Source: Pseudomonadales bacterium
Lineage (GTDB): Bacteria; Pseudomonadota; Gammaproteobacteria; Pseudomonadales; Azotimanducaceae
Assembly: GCA_022448085.1 (NCBI GenBank)
Contig: JAKUTH010000003.1
Location: 62,001-126,000, forward strand
Direction of reading: 5' to 3'
DNA: 64,000 nt
The position numbers were made by a program, and so were the translations under genes. The notes under the pieces were generated by a model. That model had not been told where the DNA came from. It did no database searches and saw nothing but the letters and a program-made list of their open reading frames with translations. This document shows positions 18,876 through 27,889 of this stretch, piece after piece; position 1 is the first letter of the stretch; every line of letters starts with the position of its first letter.

Positions 18876-20693
18876 ATGAGCACGGTACTACCGCGTAAGT
18901 ATTCCAATCTGGGATTTGATCCCGACGCTCTTCGTGAGAAATATCGGGAGGAGCGCGACAAACGTCTGCGACCGGACGCGAATGAACAGTACGTCGAGGT
19001 TACGGGCACGTTTGCACATGTTGTTGACGATCCCTACGTCGAAACAGATTTCTCGCGAGAACCGTTTGATGACGAGGTGGACGTCATCATCATTGGCGGT
19101 GGGTTTGGCGGGTTGCTCGCTGCAGCACGATTTAGAGAAGCCGGTATCGAGGATATACGGATCGTTGAAGCCGGTGGCGATTTCGGCGGGACTTGGTACT
19201 GGAACCGCTATCCGGGTGCCCAATGTGACATCGAGTCATATTGTTATCTACCCCTACTAGAAGAGCTCGACTACATGCCGAAGGAGAAATACTCATACGC
19301 GCCTGAAATTTTTGAGCACTCGCAACGTATTGCCAAAGCCTACAACTTGTACGACACCGCTTGTTTTCAAACGAAAGTGACGGAACTGCGATGGAATGAA
19401 GATACCGCGCGGTGGACTGTGTCGACTGATCGAGATGACGCTATGAAGGCGCGATTTGTCGTAATGGCAACGGGCCCATTAAATCGACCCAAGCTACCTG
19501 CAATCCCAGGGATTGAGGACTTTGAGGGTCACACGTTTCATACCAGCCGTTGGGATTACGATTACACCGGAGGTGATCACAACGGGAACTTGACGAAGTT
19601 GGACGACAAAGTTGTCGCCATGATTGGTACCGGGGCTACCACCATCCAAGCGGCTCCTTACGTCGGAGCCCATGCCAAACACCTTTATGTGTTTCAAAGA
19701 ACACCGTCGTCCGTTGACGTACGTGGCAATAAGCCGACGGATCCCGAGTGGGCAGAGTCGTTAAAGCCCGGTTGGCAGCGAGCGCGTCGAGAGAATTTCA
19801 ATGACATGGTAATCGGCCGGCCCGTTGAAGAAGACTTGGTTAGCGACGGATGGACCGATATCTTTCGTACCCTTGCGAGCATGATGCCTCAACGCGATGA
19901 CGAGCAAATCTCGATGGAAGAAGCGGCAGCGCTCGCCGAACTAGCTGATTTCAAGAAAATGAATGGCATTCGTGCGCGCGTCAATAAATACGTTGAGGAT
20001 CCTGAAACTGCTGAAGCGTTGAAACCTTGGTATCGCCAGTTCTGCAAACGCCCGACATTCAACGACGAATACCTACCCACCTTCGAACGAGAGAATGTCA
20101 CTCTTGTCGATACCAGTGAGTCCCAAGGCGTGGACCGGATCGTCGACGACGCCGTAATCGCGAATGGGACTTCCTATGACGTCGATTGCATTATTTTTGC
20201 TACAGGTTTTGAGGTGGGTACGTCATATACCCGACGCTCCGGCTACGAGATTCATGGTCAGAATGGAGTGACTCTTTCGGATTATTGGGCCGATGGATTA
20301 CGAACGTTGCACGGTTTCTCGAGTCACGGGTTCCCCAATTGCTTCCAGGTGGGATTTTCCCAAAACGCTTTCTCGGTCAACCTTACAGCCGTTCTTGATG
20401 ATCAAGCACAACACGTCGCGTACATCGTCAACGAAGTCATGTCTCGCGACGCCCGATATGTTCATCCCACCTCGGAAGCCGAGGCAGAGTGGGTTGGAAC
20501 GATTCGGCGATTGGCGCTCAGCAATACGGCGTTTTTTGAGGCGTGTACGCCTGGGTATTACAACAATGAAGGCGATGTTGCGGCAGGTCGCGGGATAGGA
20601 GCGGAGTCTTATGCGCCCGGACTCAACGCCTTCAATCAGCTATTAGCGAAATGGCGTGGAGACGGTCAATTGAAAGGACTTGAGTTCGGATAA
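18876..20693 (+). CDS. Baeyer-Villiger monooxygenase (type I, FAD-dependent)
   Basis: This 605-residue flavoprotein inserts oxygen next to a ketone using NADPH and O2, giving an ester or lactone. It has an FAD-binding GGGFGG loop at residues 73-78, GGTWYWNRYPGAQCDIES near 107 and the NADPH-binding loop GTGATT near 251. The BVMO fingerprint appears as FEGHTFHTSRWDY near residues 215-227 (FxGxxxHxxxWD form). The N-terminal extension of about 65 residues is typical of the longer cyclopentadecanone/steroid-type enzymes. GGGGAG stands about 10 bases before ATG 18876. Ketone substrate unknown; the surrounding CoA-processing genes fit degradation of the resulting acid. Confidence 0.92.
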   Translation: MSTVLPRKYSNLGFDPDALREKYREERDKRLRPDANEQYVEVTGTFAHVVDDPYVETDFSREPFDDEVDVIIIGGGFGGLLAAARFREAGIEDIRIVEAGGDFGGTWYWNRYPGAQCDIESYCYLPLLEELDYMPKEKYSYAPEIFEHSQRIAKAYNLYDTACFQTKVTELRWNEDTARWTVSTDRDDAMKARFVVMATGPLNRPKLPAIPGIEDFEGHTFHTSRWDYDYTGGDHNGNLTKLDDKVVAMIGTGATTIQAAPYVGAHAKHLYVFQRTPSSVDVRGNKPTDPEWAESLKPGWQRARRENFNDMVIGRPVEEDLVSDGWTDIFRTLASMMPQRDDEQISMEEAAALAELADFKKMNGIRARVNKYVEDPETAEALKPWYRQFCKRPTFNDEYLPTFERENVTLVDTSESQGVDRIVDDAVIANGTSYDVDCIIFATGFEVGTSYTRRSGYEIHGQNGVTLSDYWADGLRTLHGFSSHGFPNCFQVGFSQNAFSVNLTAVLDDQAQHVAYIVNEVMSRDARYVHPTSEAEAEWVGTIRRLALSNTAFFEACTPGYYNNEGDVAAGRGIGAESYAPGLNAFNQLLAKWRGDGQLKGLEFG

Positions 20694-20733
20694 TTCGTTA
20701 AGTTAAAAGGACCCATTTATTTCTCGGGAAATT

Positions 20734-20810
20734 TGGTCGGAGTGAAAGGATTCGAACCTTCGACCCCCGCCTCCCGAAGGCGGTGCTCTACCAGGCTGAG
20801 CTACACTCCG
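20734..20810 (-). tRNA. tRNA-Pro, anticodon CGG
   Basis: The minus strand folds into a complete cloverleaf of 77 bases including an encoded CCA end. The acceptor stem is CGGAGTG / CACTCCG with discriminator A. The anticodon stem CCGCC / GGCGG encloses the loop TTCGGGA, giving anticodon CGG (codon CCG). The T arm contains GTTCGAATC. Its 3' end points toward the BVMO gene and the accessory block. Confidence 0.96.
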
Positions 20811-20878
20811 ATTGATACCTGTTAATAAGGAGACTGCGGGTCGACTAGATCATTCTGCCTTAGAAAACCCAGTTATTT

Positions 20879-21895
20879 CTAGCGCATCCGCGATGTCGCG
20901 AACGTGGTTAGGTTTTCTAGCGCCTCACGGTATACGCTGCGAGGCAGAGACGCTAGACAATCTAGCGCTAGGCCGGCCTCCTCTTCAGCCCGAGATTTCG
21001 TGTAATCCAACGCACCGGATCTACGCACGGCTTTAATTACGGCGCTAAGGTGTCTGTCAGAACGCGAACTTATTGCGTTGCGCACTAACGTTGCTTCTTG
21101 GCGTGAACCTTCTTTGATGGTGGCTATGAGCGGTAGGGTCACTTTTCCTTCCGCGAGGTCGTCGCCAACATTTTTCCCCATAAGCTGGCTATCGCCAGCG
21201 TAATCCAGCCAGTCGTCTACAAGTTGGTACGCAAGCCCGAAATGAAGTCCAAAATTGCGATAACGGCTAATGGTGTCTGGATCGTCGTTGGAAAGAACGA
21301 TAGCTGTATGCGCCGCCGCTTGGAACAAAAGCGCGCTTTTACAACGGATGATTTCAAGATAGTGGTTTTCTGTGAGCTCCGCGTTGCCTATATTTTCTAG
21401 TTGAAGTACCTCCCCTTCGGCGATGACGTTGGTTGCATCGCTGATGATTGCCATGAGATCCATACTGTCTAGATCGACCATCAACTGAAATGCTCTCGAA
21501 TAGAGAAAATCGCCCACGAGAACACTAGGCGCATTTCCCCACAACGCGTTAGCCGTCGTCCTTCCGCGACGACGACCAGACCGATCAACCACATCATCGT
21601 GAAGTAGCGTGGCCGTATGGAGAAATTCTACTAGGGTCGCTAATCGAACGTGTGCATCTCCTTGATATCCACTGGCTCGCGCGACCAATAAGACGATCAG
21701 TGGCCGTAAGCGTTTTCCTCCAGAATCTACGATATATCGCCCTATCTCGCTTACCAAAGCGACATCACTGGTCAACTGTCGAGGAATGAGCGCATCTACT
21801 TTTGCGAAATCGTTTCGGACAACACTGAAGACATCGTCTAGGACAGAACCTCTCGTGATCCGCGTGACAAGTTGCGCTGCCGGGGTTATCCCCAT
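20879..21895 (-). CDS. ispB: Octaprenyl (polyprenyl) diphosphate synthase
   Basis: This 338-residue trans-prenyltransferase makes the long isoprenoid side chain of ubiquinone. The first aspartate-rich motif is LLHDDVVD near residue 97 and the second is QLVDDWLDYAG near 223. GGKRLRPLI near 60 binds the allylic or homoallylic diphosphate. It is divergent from rplU across 201 bp, the standard gammaproteobacterial arrangement. ATG 21895 is the natural start. Confidence 0.95.
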   Translation of the reverse strand: MGITPAAQLVTRITRGSVLDDVFSVVRNDFAKVDALIPRQLTSDVALVSEIGRYIVDSGGKRLRPLIVLLVARASGYQGDAHVRLATLVEFLHTATLLHDDVVDRSGRRRGRTTANALWGNAPSVLVGDFLYSRAFQLMVDLDSMDLMAIISDATNVIAEGEVLQLENIGNAELTENHYLEIIRCKSALLFQAAAHTAIVLSNDDPDTISRYRNFGLHFGLAYQLVDDWLDYAGDSQLMGKNVGDDLAEGKVTLPLIATIKEGSRQEATLVRNAISSRSDRHLSAVIKAVRRSGALDYTKSRAEEEAGLALDCLASLPRSVYREALENLTTFATSRMR

Positions 21896-21949
21896 ATATC
21901 TAGTGCTCCAAGTCGCTCAGTTAGCGTTGCCCGCTCACGGCTGAGCGCG

Positions 21950-21978
21950 TTGTAATCGATATGGCTAGTCCGTAGAAT
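21950..21978 (+). promoter_or_regulatory. Candidate sigma-70 promoter of rplU-rpmA
   Basis: TTGTAA at 21950-21955 and TAGAAT at 21973-21978 are separated by 17 bp, a good match to the -35/-10 consensus. Transcription would start near 21985, leaving an untranslated leader of about 110 bases before the rplU ATG at 22097. Confidence 0.5.
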
Positions 21979-22096
21979 TACGCGCCTTTTTATGGGGCCG
22001 GAATTCTCGTCCTTGACGGAATTCATTGTAGTACAGCTTGCCTCTTTCCGGTGAAATTGGCGTTAAACGAGGGTCACGTTTCTAAGGATAGAATAG

Positions 22097-22408
22097 ATGT
22101 TTGCGGTCTTTGAGAGTGGTGGAAAACAGCACCGCGTTAGCGAAGGCGACGTGGTTCGATTAGAAACGCTTGGTGGCGAGCCCGGCGACGATATCGTTTT
22201 TGACCGGGTAATGCTTGTAGCGGACGGGGACGATGTAGAAGTCGGTGCGCCGTTCGTTAAAGACGGTAAGGTTAAGGGGGAAGTACTTAACCAAGGGCGC
22301 GGCCGAAAAATTCGAATCGTTAAGTTTAAACGTCGAAAGAACTATCTCCGACGGGCCGGACATCGGCAGGGTTATACTGAAGTTCGGATAACGGCGATTT
22401 CACACTAG
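22097..22408 (+). CDS. rplU: 50S ribosomal protein L21
   Basis: The 103-residue protein begins [18 protein letters not shown] and ends with [21 protein letters not shown], the diagnostic L21 termini. It is a large-subunit protein binding 23S rRNA. It is followed by rpmA after 13 bp, as in almost all Proteobacteria. Confidence 0.98.
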   Translation: MFAVFESGGKQHRVSEGDVVRLETLGGEPGDDIVFDRVMLVADGDDVEVGAPFVKDGKVKGEVLNQGRGRKIRIVKFKRRKNYLRRAGHRQGYTEVRITAISH

Positions 22409-22421
22409 CCGGGAATTAACC

Positions 22422-22679
22422 ATGGCGCACAAGAAAGCAGGTGGAAGTACCAGAAATGGCCGAGACTCTGAATCTAAGAGACTGGGTGTCAAAAAGTACG
22501 GCGGCGAATCCGTGCTGGCTGGCAACATTATTGTTCGTCAGCGTGGTACTCGGATACACCCTGGCGCTAACGTTGGCTGCGGTCGAGACCATACGCTCTT
22601 TGCCAAAGTCGACGGCCAGGTTAGTTATGCGACGCACGGTCGTCTAAAAAGAACGTACGTTAGCGTTACAACCGCCTAG
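22422..22679 (+). CDS. rpmA: 50S ribosomal protein L27
   Basis: The 85-residue product starts [20 protein letters not shown], the conserved L27 N-terminus that reaches the peptidyl-transferase centre, and contains [20 protein letters not shown]. It is co-transcribed with rplU; obgE follows after 64 bp. Confidence 0.98.
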   Translation: MAHKKAGGSTRNGRDSESKRLGVKKYGGESVLAGNIIVRQRGTRIHPGANVGCGRDHTLFAKVDGQVSYATHGRLKRTYVSVTTA

Positions 22680-22743
22680 TCTTTACTGTAATAGCCGACG
22701 GGCCCGGTTAGACGCTTCGCTACGTTGCCACCCATGTGTCACC

Positions 22744-23904
22744 ATGAAATTTGTTGATGAGGTAACCATCCGTGTTCAAGCGGGAAAAGGCGGCAACGGG
22801 TGCCTATCATTCTTCCGTGGACGCAATATCGCCCGGGGTGGGCCAGATGGTGGGGATGGGGGAAATGGGGGCTCCGTCTTCCTAGTTGGCCATAAGTCCC
22901 TCAATACCTTGGTGGACCTTCGTTTTCAGCCACTTATTCGAGCCGAACATGGTAGCGCTGGCGGGGGCGCGAACCGTACCGGGGGGAATGGAGCGGACAC
23001 GAACGTCGCTGTCCCCATCGGAACGACTGTCATTGATGATGAAACTCTCGAGGTAGTAGGGGATATCACGGATCCCGAAGATATTTTTTGCGTAGCCCGC
23101 GGTGGTCAATTTGGCCGTGGTAACGCATTTTTTAAGTCGAGCACCAACCGGTCCCCCCGACGAACGACGAATGGCGATCCAGGCGATACACGGGTGCTCC
23201 GCCTCCAATTAAAGGTTATTGCGGACGTCGGATTACTAGGGTTGCCGAACGCGGGAAAATCGACGCTGATTAGCCGGATTTCCGCGTCCCGACCAAAAAT
23301 AGCGGATTATCCTTTCACGACGTTGATCCCTAATCTCGGGGTAGTGCGTGTCGCGGAGGATGCTAATTTTGTGGTCGCCGACATACCAGGGCTCGTTCCG
23401 GGAGCTTCGCAGGGAGCGGGCCTCGGGATGCGCTTTCTTCGTCATCTAGTGCGGACCCGACTGTTACTCCATCTGGTGGATATCATGCCTGTAGATGGGA
23501 GTGATCCGATCGCCAACGCGAGGGCGGTCGAGCAGGAGTTGTCTGAATTTAGTCCGCTGTTTATGGAAATTCCAATATGGACCGTGGTGACGAAAACGGA
23601 TTTGGTTGCCGAAAACGCGGAGAAGCAACTTGTGGGGCTGGTAGCCGAGGCTTTCCCTGATCGGCCGTGCTACGCGATTTCGGCGGTGACCGGTGACGGT
23701 ATTGATTTGCTCGTCAAAAAGTTGATGCAACACGTGGCTAATTGGCGAGAAAGTCTCGCGTCAGACCCGGTATTGGAAGAGAGTGACCGTGGTTTTGAAG
23801 GCCGTCTAGCCACAGATGTCTTGAATCAATCCCTGCGCAGTTCCGTCGTCGAACGGCAGCCCCAAGAACATAATCCGGACACTGAGGTCTTATATCGTGA
23901 GTAG
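22744..23904 (+). CDS. obgE: Obg/CgtA GTPase
   Basis: This 386-residue GTPase takes part in 50S assembly and stress control. The N-terminal glycine-rich Obg fold spans residues 1-158 (KGGNGCLSFFRG, GGPDGGDGGNGG). The G domain follows with P-loop GLPNAGKST near 166, switch DIPGL near 212 and TKTDL near 283. A short acidic C-terminal tail ends the protein. Its stop overlaps the proB start by 8 bases, so the pair is translationally coupled. Confidence 0.97.
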   Translation: MKFVDEVTIRVQAGKGGNGCLSFFRGRNIARGGPDGGDGGNGGSVFLVGHKSLNTLVDLRFQPLIRAEHGSAGGGANRTGGNGADTNVAVPIGTTVIDDETLEVVGDITDPEDIFCVARGGQFGRGNAFFKSSTNRSPRRTTNGDPGDTRVLRLQLKVIADVGLLGLPNAGKSTLISRISASRPKIADYPFTTLIPNLGVVRVAEDANFVVADIPGLVPGASQGAGLGMRFLRHLVRTRLLLHLVDIMPVDGSDPIANARAVEQELSEFSPLFMEIPIWTVVTKTDLVAENAEKQLVGLVAEAFPDRPCYAISAVTGDGIDLLVKKLMQHVANWRESLASDPVLEESDRGFEGRLATDVLNQSLRSSVVERQPQEHNPDTEVLYRE

Positions 23905-25027
23905 CGCGCGCGAGCGCTTAAAAGGGTCCCAGGTTTGGGTTGTCAAAATCGGAAGTGCTTTGCTTACGCGGGGCGGGGTCGGCATTGACGCCAGAGGCAT
24001 TGATGGTTGGTGTAAGCAAATCAGTGTCCTCCTCAACGATGGCAAAAGGGTGGCGCTGGTGACCAGTGGAGCTGTCGCAGAAGGATTCCGTCGTCTGGGT
24101 TTCACTGAACGGCCAGACAGTATTCACGAGCTGCAGGCGGCTGCTGCCGTTGGGCAGATGGGAATTGTTCAGGCATATGAAGAGAGCTTTCGCCATCACA
24201 GTCGTCGTACGGCATTAGTCTTACTAACGCATGACGATCTATCCGACCGGCAGCGATACCTCAATGCGCGTGGGACCCTGCGAACATTACTTAACTACGG
24301 AGTCGTGCCAGTTATCAATGAGAATGATTCGGTCGCGACAGACGAAATTCAGCTGGGTGACAACGATACGCTCGCAGCGCGTGTGGCGAGCCTCGTTTCC
24401 GCGGACGTCCTCGTTTTGCTTACTGACCAGAAAGGCCTGCACGAGGACGACCCTCGCGTCCGACCCGATGCGCCGATGGTTAGTGAACGTTCTGCCTTCG
24501 ACTCAAAGCTTGATGACATGGTCGGATCCGGATCCGGAGCCCTAGGTCGTGGCGGCATGGTCACGAAGCTCGAGGCTGCGCGCTACGCGGCACGTGCTGG
24601 ATGCCACACGGTCATCGCAAATGGTCGCGAACAGGACATTCTTTCCGCGATAGCCGACGGTCGAAATGTCGGCACCATACTCACGGCCGACGTGGCACCG
24701 CTCGACGCCCGTAAACAATGGATAGCGGCCCAAGTCCAGAGTGCTGGTGGAATTACGTTGGATGCGGGCGCTGTTAAAGCGGTGCTGGAACGGGGAGTGA
24801 GCGTTCTCGCCGTGGGTGTCACAGACGTACACGGTAATTTCGGTCGCGGTGATGTAGTACGCGTTACTGGACCTGATGGAGTTGAGGTGGGGAAAGGATT
24901 GGTGAATTACGGTGCGGTAGAGACCGGTTTAATCAAAGGCCACGGTTCGGCAGCTATAGAAGAGCTGCTTGGTTACGTGGATGAGGAGGAACTTATTCAC
25001 TGCGACAACTTAGCGCTGTCGCAATAG
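23897..25027 (+). CDS. proB: Glutamate 5-kinase
   Basis: The 376-residue enzyme phosphorylates glutamate in the first step of proline synthesis. The kinase domain (residues 1-260) shows VVKIGSALLT, VTSGAVAEG, INENDSVATDE and GSGSGALGRGGMVTKLEAA. A C-terminal PUA domain follows from about residue 280. The reading frame opens with GTG at 23897 inside the obgE end. Feedback by proline is expected from family knowledge. Confidence 0.97.
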   Translation: MSSARERLKGSQVWVVKIGSALLTRGGVGIDARGIDGWCKQISVLLNDGKRVALVTSGAVAEGFRRLGFTERPDSIHELQAAAAVGQMGIVQAYEESFRHHSRRTALVLLTHDDLSDRQRYLNARGTLRTLLNYGVVPVINENDSVATDEIQLGDNDTLAARVASLVSADVLVLLTDQKGLHEDDPRVRPDAPMVSERSAFDSKLDDMVGSGSGALGRGGMVTKLEAARYAARAGCHTVIANGREQDILSAIADGRNVGTILTADVAPLDARKQWIAAQVQSAGGITLDAGAVKAVLERGVSVLAVGVTDVHGNFGRGDVVRVTGPDGVEVGKGLVNYGAVETGLIKGHGSAAIEELLGYVDEEELIHCDNLALSQ

Positions 25028-25035
25028 TGGGGACC

Positions 25036-25299
25036 TTAGGACAAAGCTTTCACGCTCGCGTTGAGCCGTGATTTATATCGGGCGGCCTGGACTTTGTGAA
25101 GGATCCCTTTATTCACCATGCGATCAATAATAGGTATTGCCGCTATTAATGCGGCATTAGCTGAGTCCCGATCACCCGCCGATACCGCGCTTTCGACCTT
25201 CTTGATAGATGTCCGGTACATGGACCGCATGCTTGCGTTGTGCTGTCTATGTTTTTCGGCCTGACGCGCACGTTTTTTTGCTTGAGGGCTATTCGCCAA
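25036..25299 (-). CDS. rpsT: 30S ribosomal protein S20 (TTG start)
   Basis: Translation from TTG 25299 gives an 87-residue protein, MANSPQAKKRARQAEKHRQHN at its N-terminus (quoted in part) and KGILHKVQAARYKSRLNASV at its end. This is the exact length of E. coli S20, which also starts with UUG. AAGGA lies about 7 bases upstream. An upstream in-frame ATG would add 31 residues not seen in the family. The weak start codon is known in E. coli to be important for autogenous control of S20 synthesis; the same may hold here. The gene converges on proB and is divergent from murJ. Confidence 0.95.
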   Translation of the reverse strand: MANSPQAKKRARQAEKHRQHNASMRSMYRTSIKKVESAVSAGDRDSANAALIAAIPIIDRMVNKGILHKVQAARYKSRLNASVKALS

Positions 25300-25369
25300 G
25301 ACGGATTCCTTGTTGGGGTGCATTGGGTGTTGTACGAAAGGTCGCGTAATATGCCGACGGGGTCCTGGC

Positions 25370-26929
25370 ATGTCAACTGAGATAGAGAGCACGGAGCAAA
25401 ATCTGACGGCCCAGGGGTCGGTAGTCGCGTCGATGACTGGCGTGTCTAGGCTCAGCGGATTTCTACGGGATGTGGTGCTCTCGGCGGTACTTGGTGCGAC
25501 TGCATGGGCTGATATTTTTTTCGTCGCTCTAAGGATCCCTAATTTCTTTCGTCGGTTGTTTGCCGAAGGTGCTTTCGCTCAAGCCTTTGTCCCAGTGTTA
25601 TCCGAATACCGAAACGCAGGCGACGACAACGCTCTGCGGAACTTCGTGCGCATCGTCTGCGGTGACTTCGGATTTGTACTCGTCGTTATCTGCGCTGCGG
25701 GCATCGCTGGAGCGTCGGGTTTAGTCTGGCTTTTCGCGCCCGGCTTTCTTGATGACCCGGAAAAGTTCGACCTCACCGTGGACATGGTCCGAGTGACGTT
25801 TCCATATTTGGCCTTCATATCGTTGACCGCCTTTGCCGGGTCGATACTGAATAGTTTTCATCGGTACGCGTTGCCAGCAATCACTCCGGTACTGCTGAAT
25901 GTCTCACTGATCGCGGCTGCGCTGATCGGGATGCGGTTCTTTGAAACGCCAGTCATGGCGCTAGCGTGGGGGGTTTTTGCTGCTGGCATACTGCAATTGA
26001 TTGTCCAGTTACCTTCGTTACAGCGACTGCATCTTTTGGGGATCCCTAGGCTCGACCGGCGTGATCGTGGTGTACGGAAGGTGGGTGTTTTACTGGTACC
26101 CGCGGTCTTTGCCGCCTCGGTCGGACAGATCAATATTCTTGTCGGTTCGATTCTTGCATCGACATTAGCGACTGGAAGTATTTCTTGGCTTTATTACTCG
26201 GATCGTCTAATGGAATTACCGATTGGTTTGTTAGCGATAGCGTTAGGGACCGTCCTGTTACCCAACTTGTCGCGTCTCCATAACCAGAGTGACGTTAGCG
26301 GGTTTAGTACTACCCTCGATTGGGGCGTGCGTATGGGTATTCTCATCGGAATGCCGGCTGCAGTTGCCCTGTACGTTCTGGCAGCGCCCTTGGTGGCTAC
26401 CGTTTTTTATCGTGGGGCCATGACCGCCGAAGATGTGCTCAAGACATCAGCAGCGTTGCAGGCCTTCACTGTCGGACTATTGCCGCTGATTTTGGCCAAG
26501 ATTACGGCACCAGGATATTTTGCGAGGCAAAACACGACCACCCCATTCAAGTACGCGTGTGTGTCCGTTGCTGTCAATATTGTTGCCAGTCTCAGTTTGT
26601 ACTCATGGTTGGGCCACGTGGGCATCGCGTTGGCAACAAGCCTTGCCGCCATGGTTCATTGCGCGCTTCTTTTTCGCGGATTGTTTGTAGAATCGGTGTA
26701 CCGCCCAGGCCGGCAAGTATTACGCGTGTTGCTATCGGCGGCAGCTGCGTCAGCGGCCTTGGCAGGTGGGCTCATTTGGTTGGATCCGGGCGTGGACTTT
26801 TGGCTCGTATCTGGCGAAGTTGCACGAATCGGCGAACTATCACTGCTGGTGGGATCGGCGAGTGCGGGGTACTTTTTGATATTAGCTCTTGTCGGCATTA
26901 GGCCCAACGACCTTGTGCATCGCGTGTAG
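25370..26929 (+). CDS. murJ: Lipid II flippase MurJ
   Basis: The 519-residue polytopic protein of the MVF family translocates lipid II across the inner membrane. Diagnostic stretches are SRLSGFLRDVVLSAVLGAT near residue 27 and FFRRLFAEGAFAQAFVPVLSEY near 60, with ISWLYYSDRLMELPIGL near 265. Fourteen membrane segments are expected for this length. ATG 25370 is preferred to an upstream frame start at 25310, whose extra 20 residues are not family-like and would overlap the rpsT leader. ribF follows 11 bp later. Confidence 0.95.
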   Translation: MSTEIESTEQNLTAQGSVVASMTGVSRLSGFLRDVVLSAVLGATAWADIFFVALRIPNFFRRLFAEGAFAQAFVPVLSEYRNAGDDNALRNFVRIVCGDFGFVLVVICAAGIAGASGLVWLFAPGFLDDPEKFDLTVDMVRVTFPYLAFISLTAFAGSILNSFHRYALPAITPVLLNVSLIAAALIGMRFFETPVMALAWGVFAAGILQLIVQLPSLQRLHLLGIPRLDRRDRGVRKVGVLLVPAVFAASVGQINILVGSILASTLATGSISWLYYSDRLMELPIGLLAIALGTVLLPNLSRLHNQSDVSGFSTTLDWGVRMGILIGMPAAVALYVLAAPLVATVFYRGAMTAEDVLKTSAALQAFTVGLLPLILAKITAPGYFARQNTTTPFKYACVSVAVNIVASLSLYSWLGHVGIALATSLAAMVHCALLFRGLFVESVYRPGRQVLRVLLSAAAASAALAGGLIWLDPGVDFWLVSGEVARIGELSLLVGSASAGYFLILALVGIRPNDLVHRV

Positions 26930-26940
26930 AATCACGGTCG

Positions 26941-27867
26941 ATGGAAATCATCCGCGGCCTACACAACATCACAGCCCGACACAAAGGTTGTGTTCTAACG
27001 ATAGGAACATTCGACGGTCTCCACCACGGCCATCAGATGTTGTTATCTCATCTTAAGGCGAAGAGCGAGGAGCTCAACTATCCAAACCTTCTCGTAACCT
27101 TCGAACCCCAACCGCGAGAGTATTTTCAAGGTGCCGTTGTGCCGGCACGACTCACTCGGTTTAGAGAAAAGGTCACAATCCTCCGGGGACTAACGCTCGA
27201 CCGTCTACTGTGTATTCCGTTTAACGAACGCACACGAATTATTCCTGCAAAAGATGTTATCGAGGGACTATTGGTTAACAGGTTAGATGTGCAGTACCTC
27301 GTGGTGGGCGACGATTTTCAGTTTGGCGAAGGCGCCAGAGGCAATTACGAGATGTTAAAAGAAGCGGGAGATCGTTTCGGCTTCGGCGTCAGTCACATGG
27401 GGACATTGAAGTTTGAGCACGGAAGGATTTCCAGTTCCCGTGTCCGCGACGCACTGTCTTTGGGCGACTTTGATTTGGCGGAAAAACTGCTCGGCCGGCC
27501 GTATTTCATAATGGGTCGTGTGGTGTACGGGCGACAACTTGGACGCCGGCTTGGTGTGCCGACGGCCAATATACGTCTGCAGCGATACCGAGCTGCCTTG
27601 GAGGGGGTTTTCGCCGTTACTGTGACGGGCCTTGATCAGCAGTACGAAGGCATCGCGAATATTGGCGTGAGGCCTACCGTGGATGGGAAAGAGCCCCTCT
27701 TGGAAGTCCACATTTTCGATTTTGACGAAGAAATATACGGCAAGCTATTGACCGTGACTTTTCTCAGTAAAGTTCGGGACGAGCGAAAGTTCGATGGTCT
27801 TGATTCTCTGAAAAACCAGATCGAGCAGGACATTTCTGAGACACGCGAGTGGTTTGCCAAACGGTGA
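26941..27867 (+). CDS. ribF: Bifunctional riboflavin kinase / FAD synthetase
   Basis: This 308-residue enzyme converts riboflavin to FMN and FAD. The FAD synthetase half has IGTFDGLHHGHQ (residues 21-32, nucleotidyl transfer HxGH) and VGDDFQFGEGARG near 121. The kinase half has LGRPYFIMGRVVYGRQLGRRLGVPTAN near 183 (quoted in parts). It follows murJ by 11 bp. In many relatives ileS comes next, but here lspA follows directly after 22 bp. Confidence 0.96.
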   Translation: MEIIRGLHNITARHKGCVLTIGTFDGLHHGHQMLLSHLKAKSEELNYPNLLVTFEPQPREYFQGAVVPARLTRFREKVTILRGLTLDRLLCIPFNERTRIIPAKDVIEGLLVNRLDVQYLVVGDDFQFGEGARGNYEMLKEAGDRFGFGVSHMGTLKFEHGRISSSRVRDALSLGDFDLAEKLLGRPYFIMGRVVYGRQLGRRLGVPTANIRLQRYRAALEGVFAVTVTGLDQQYEGIANIGVRPTVDGKEPLLEVHIFDFDEEIYGKLLTVTFLSKVRDERKFDGLDSLKNQIEQDISETREWFAKR

Positions 27868-27889
27868 CTAGAACGCGATCCCGATATGG

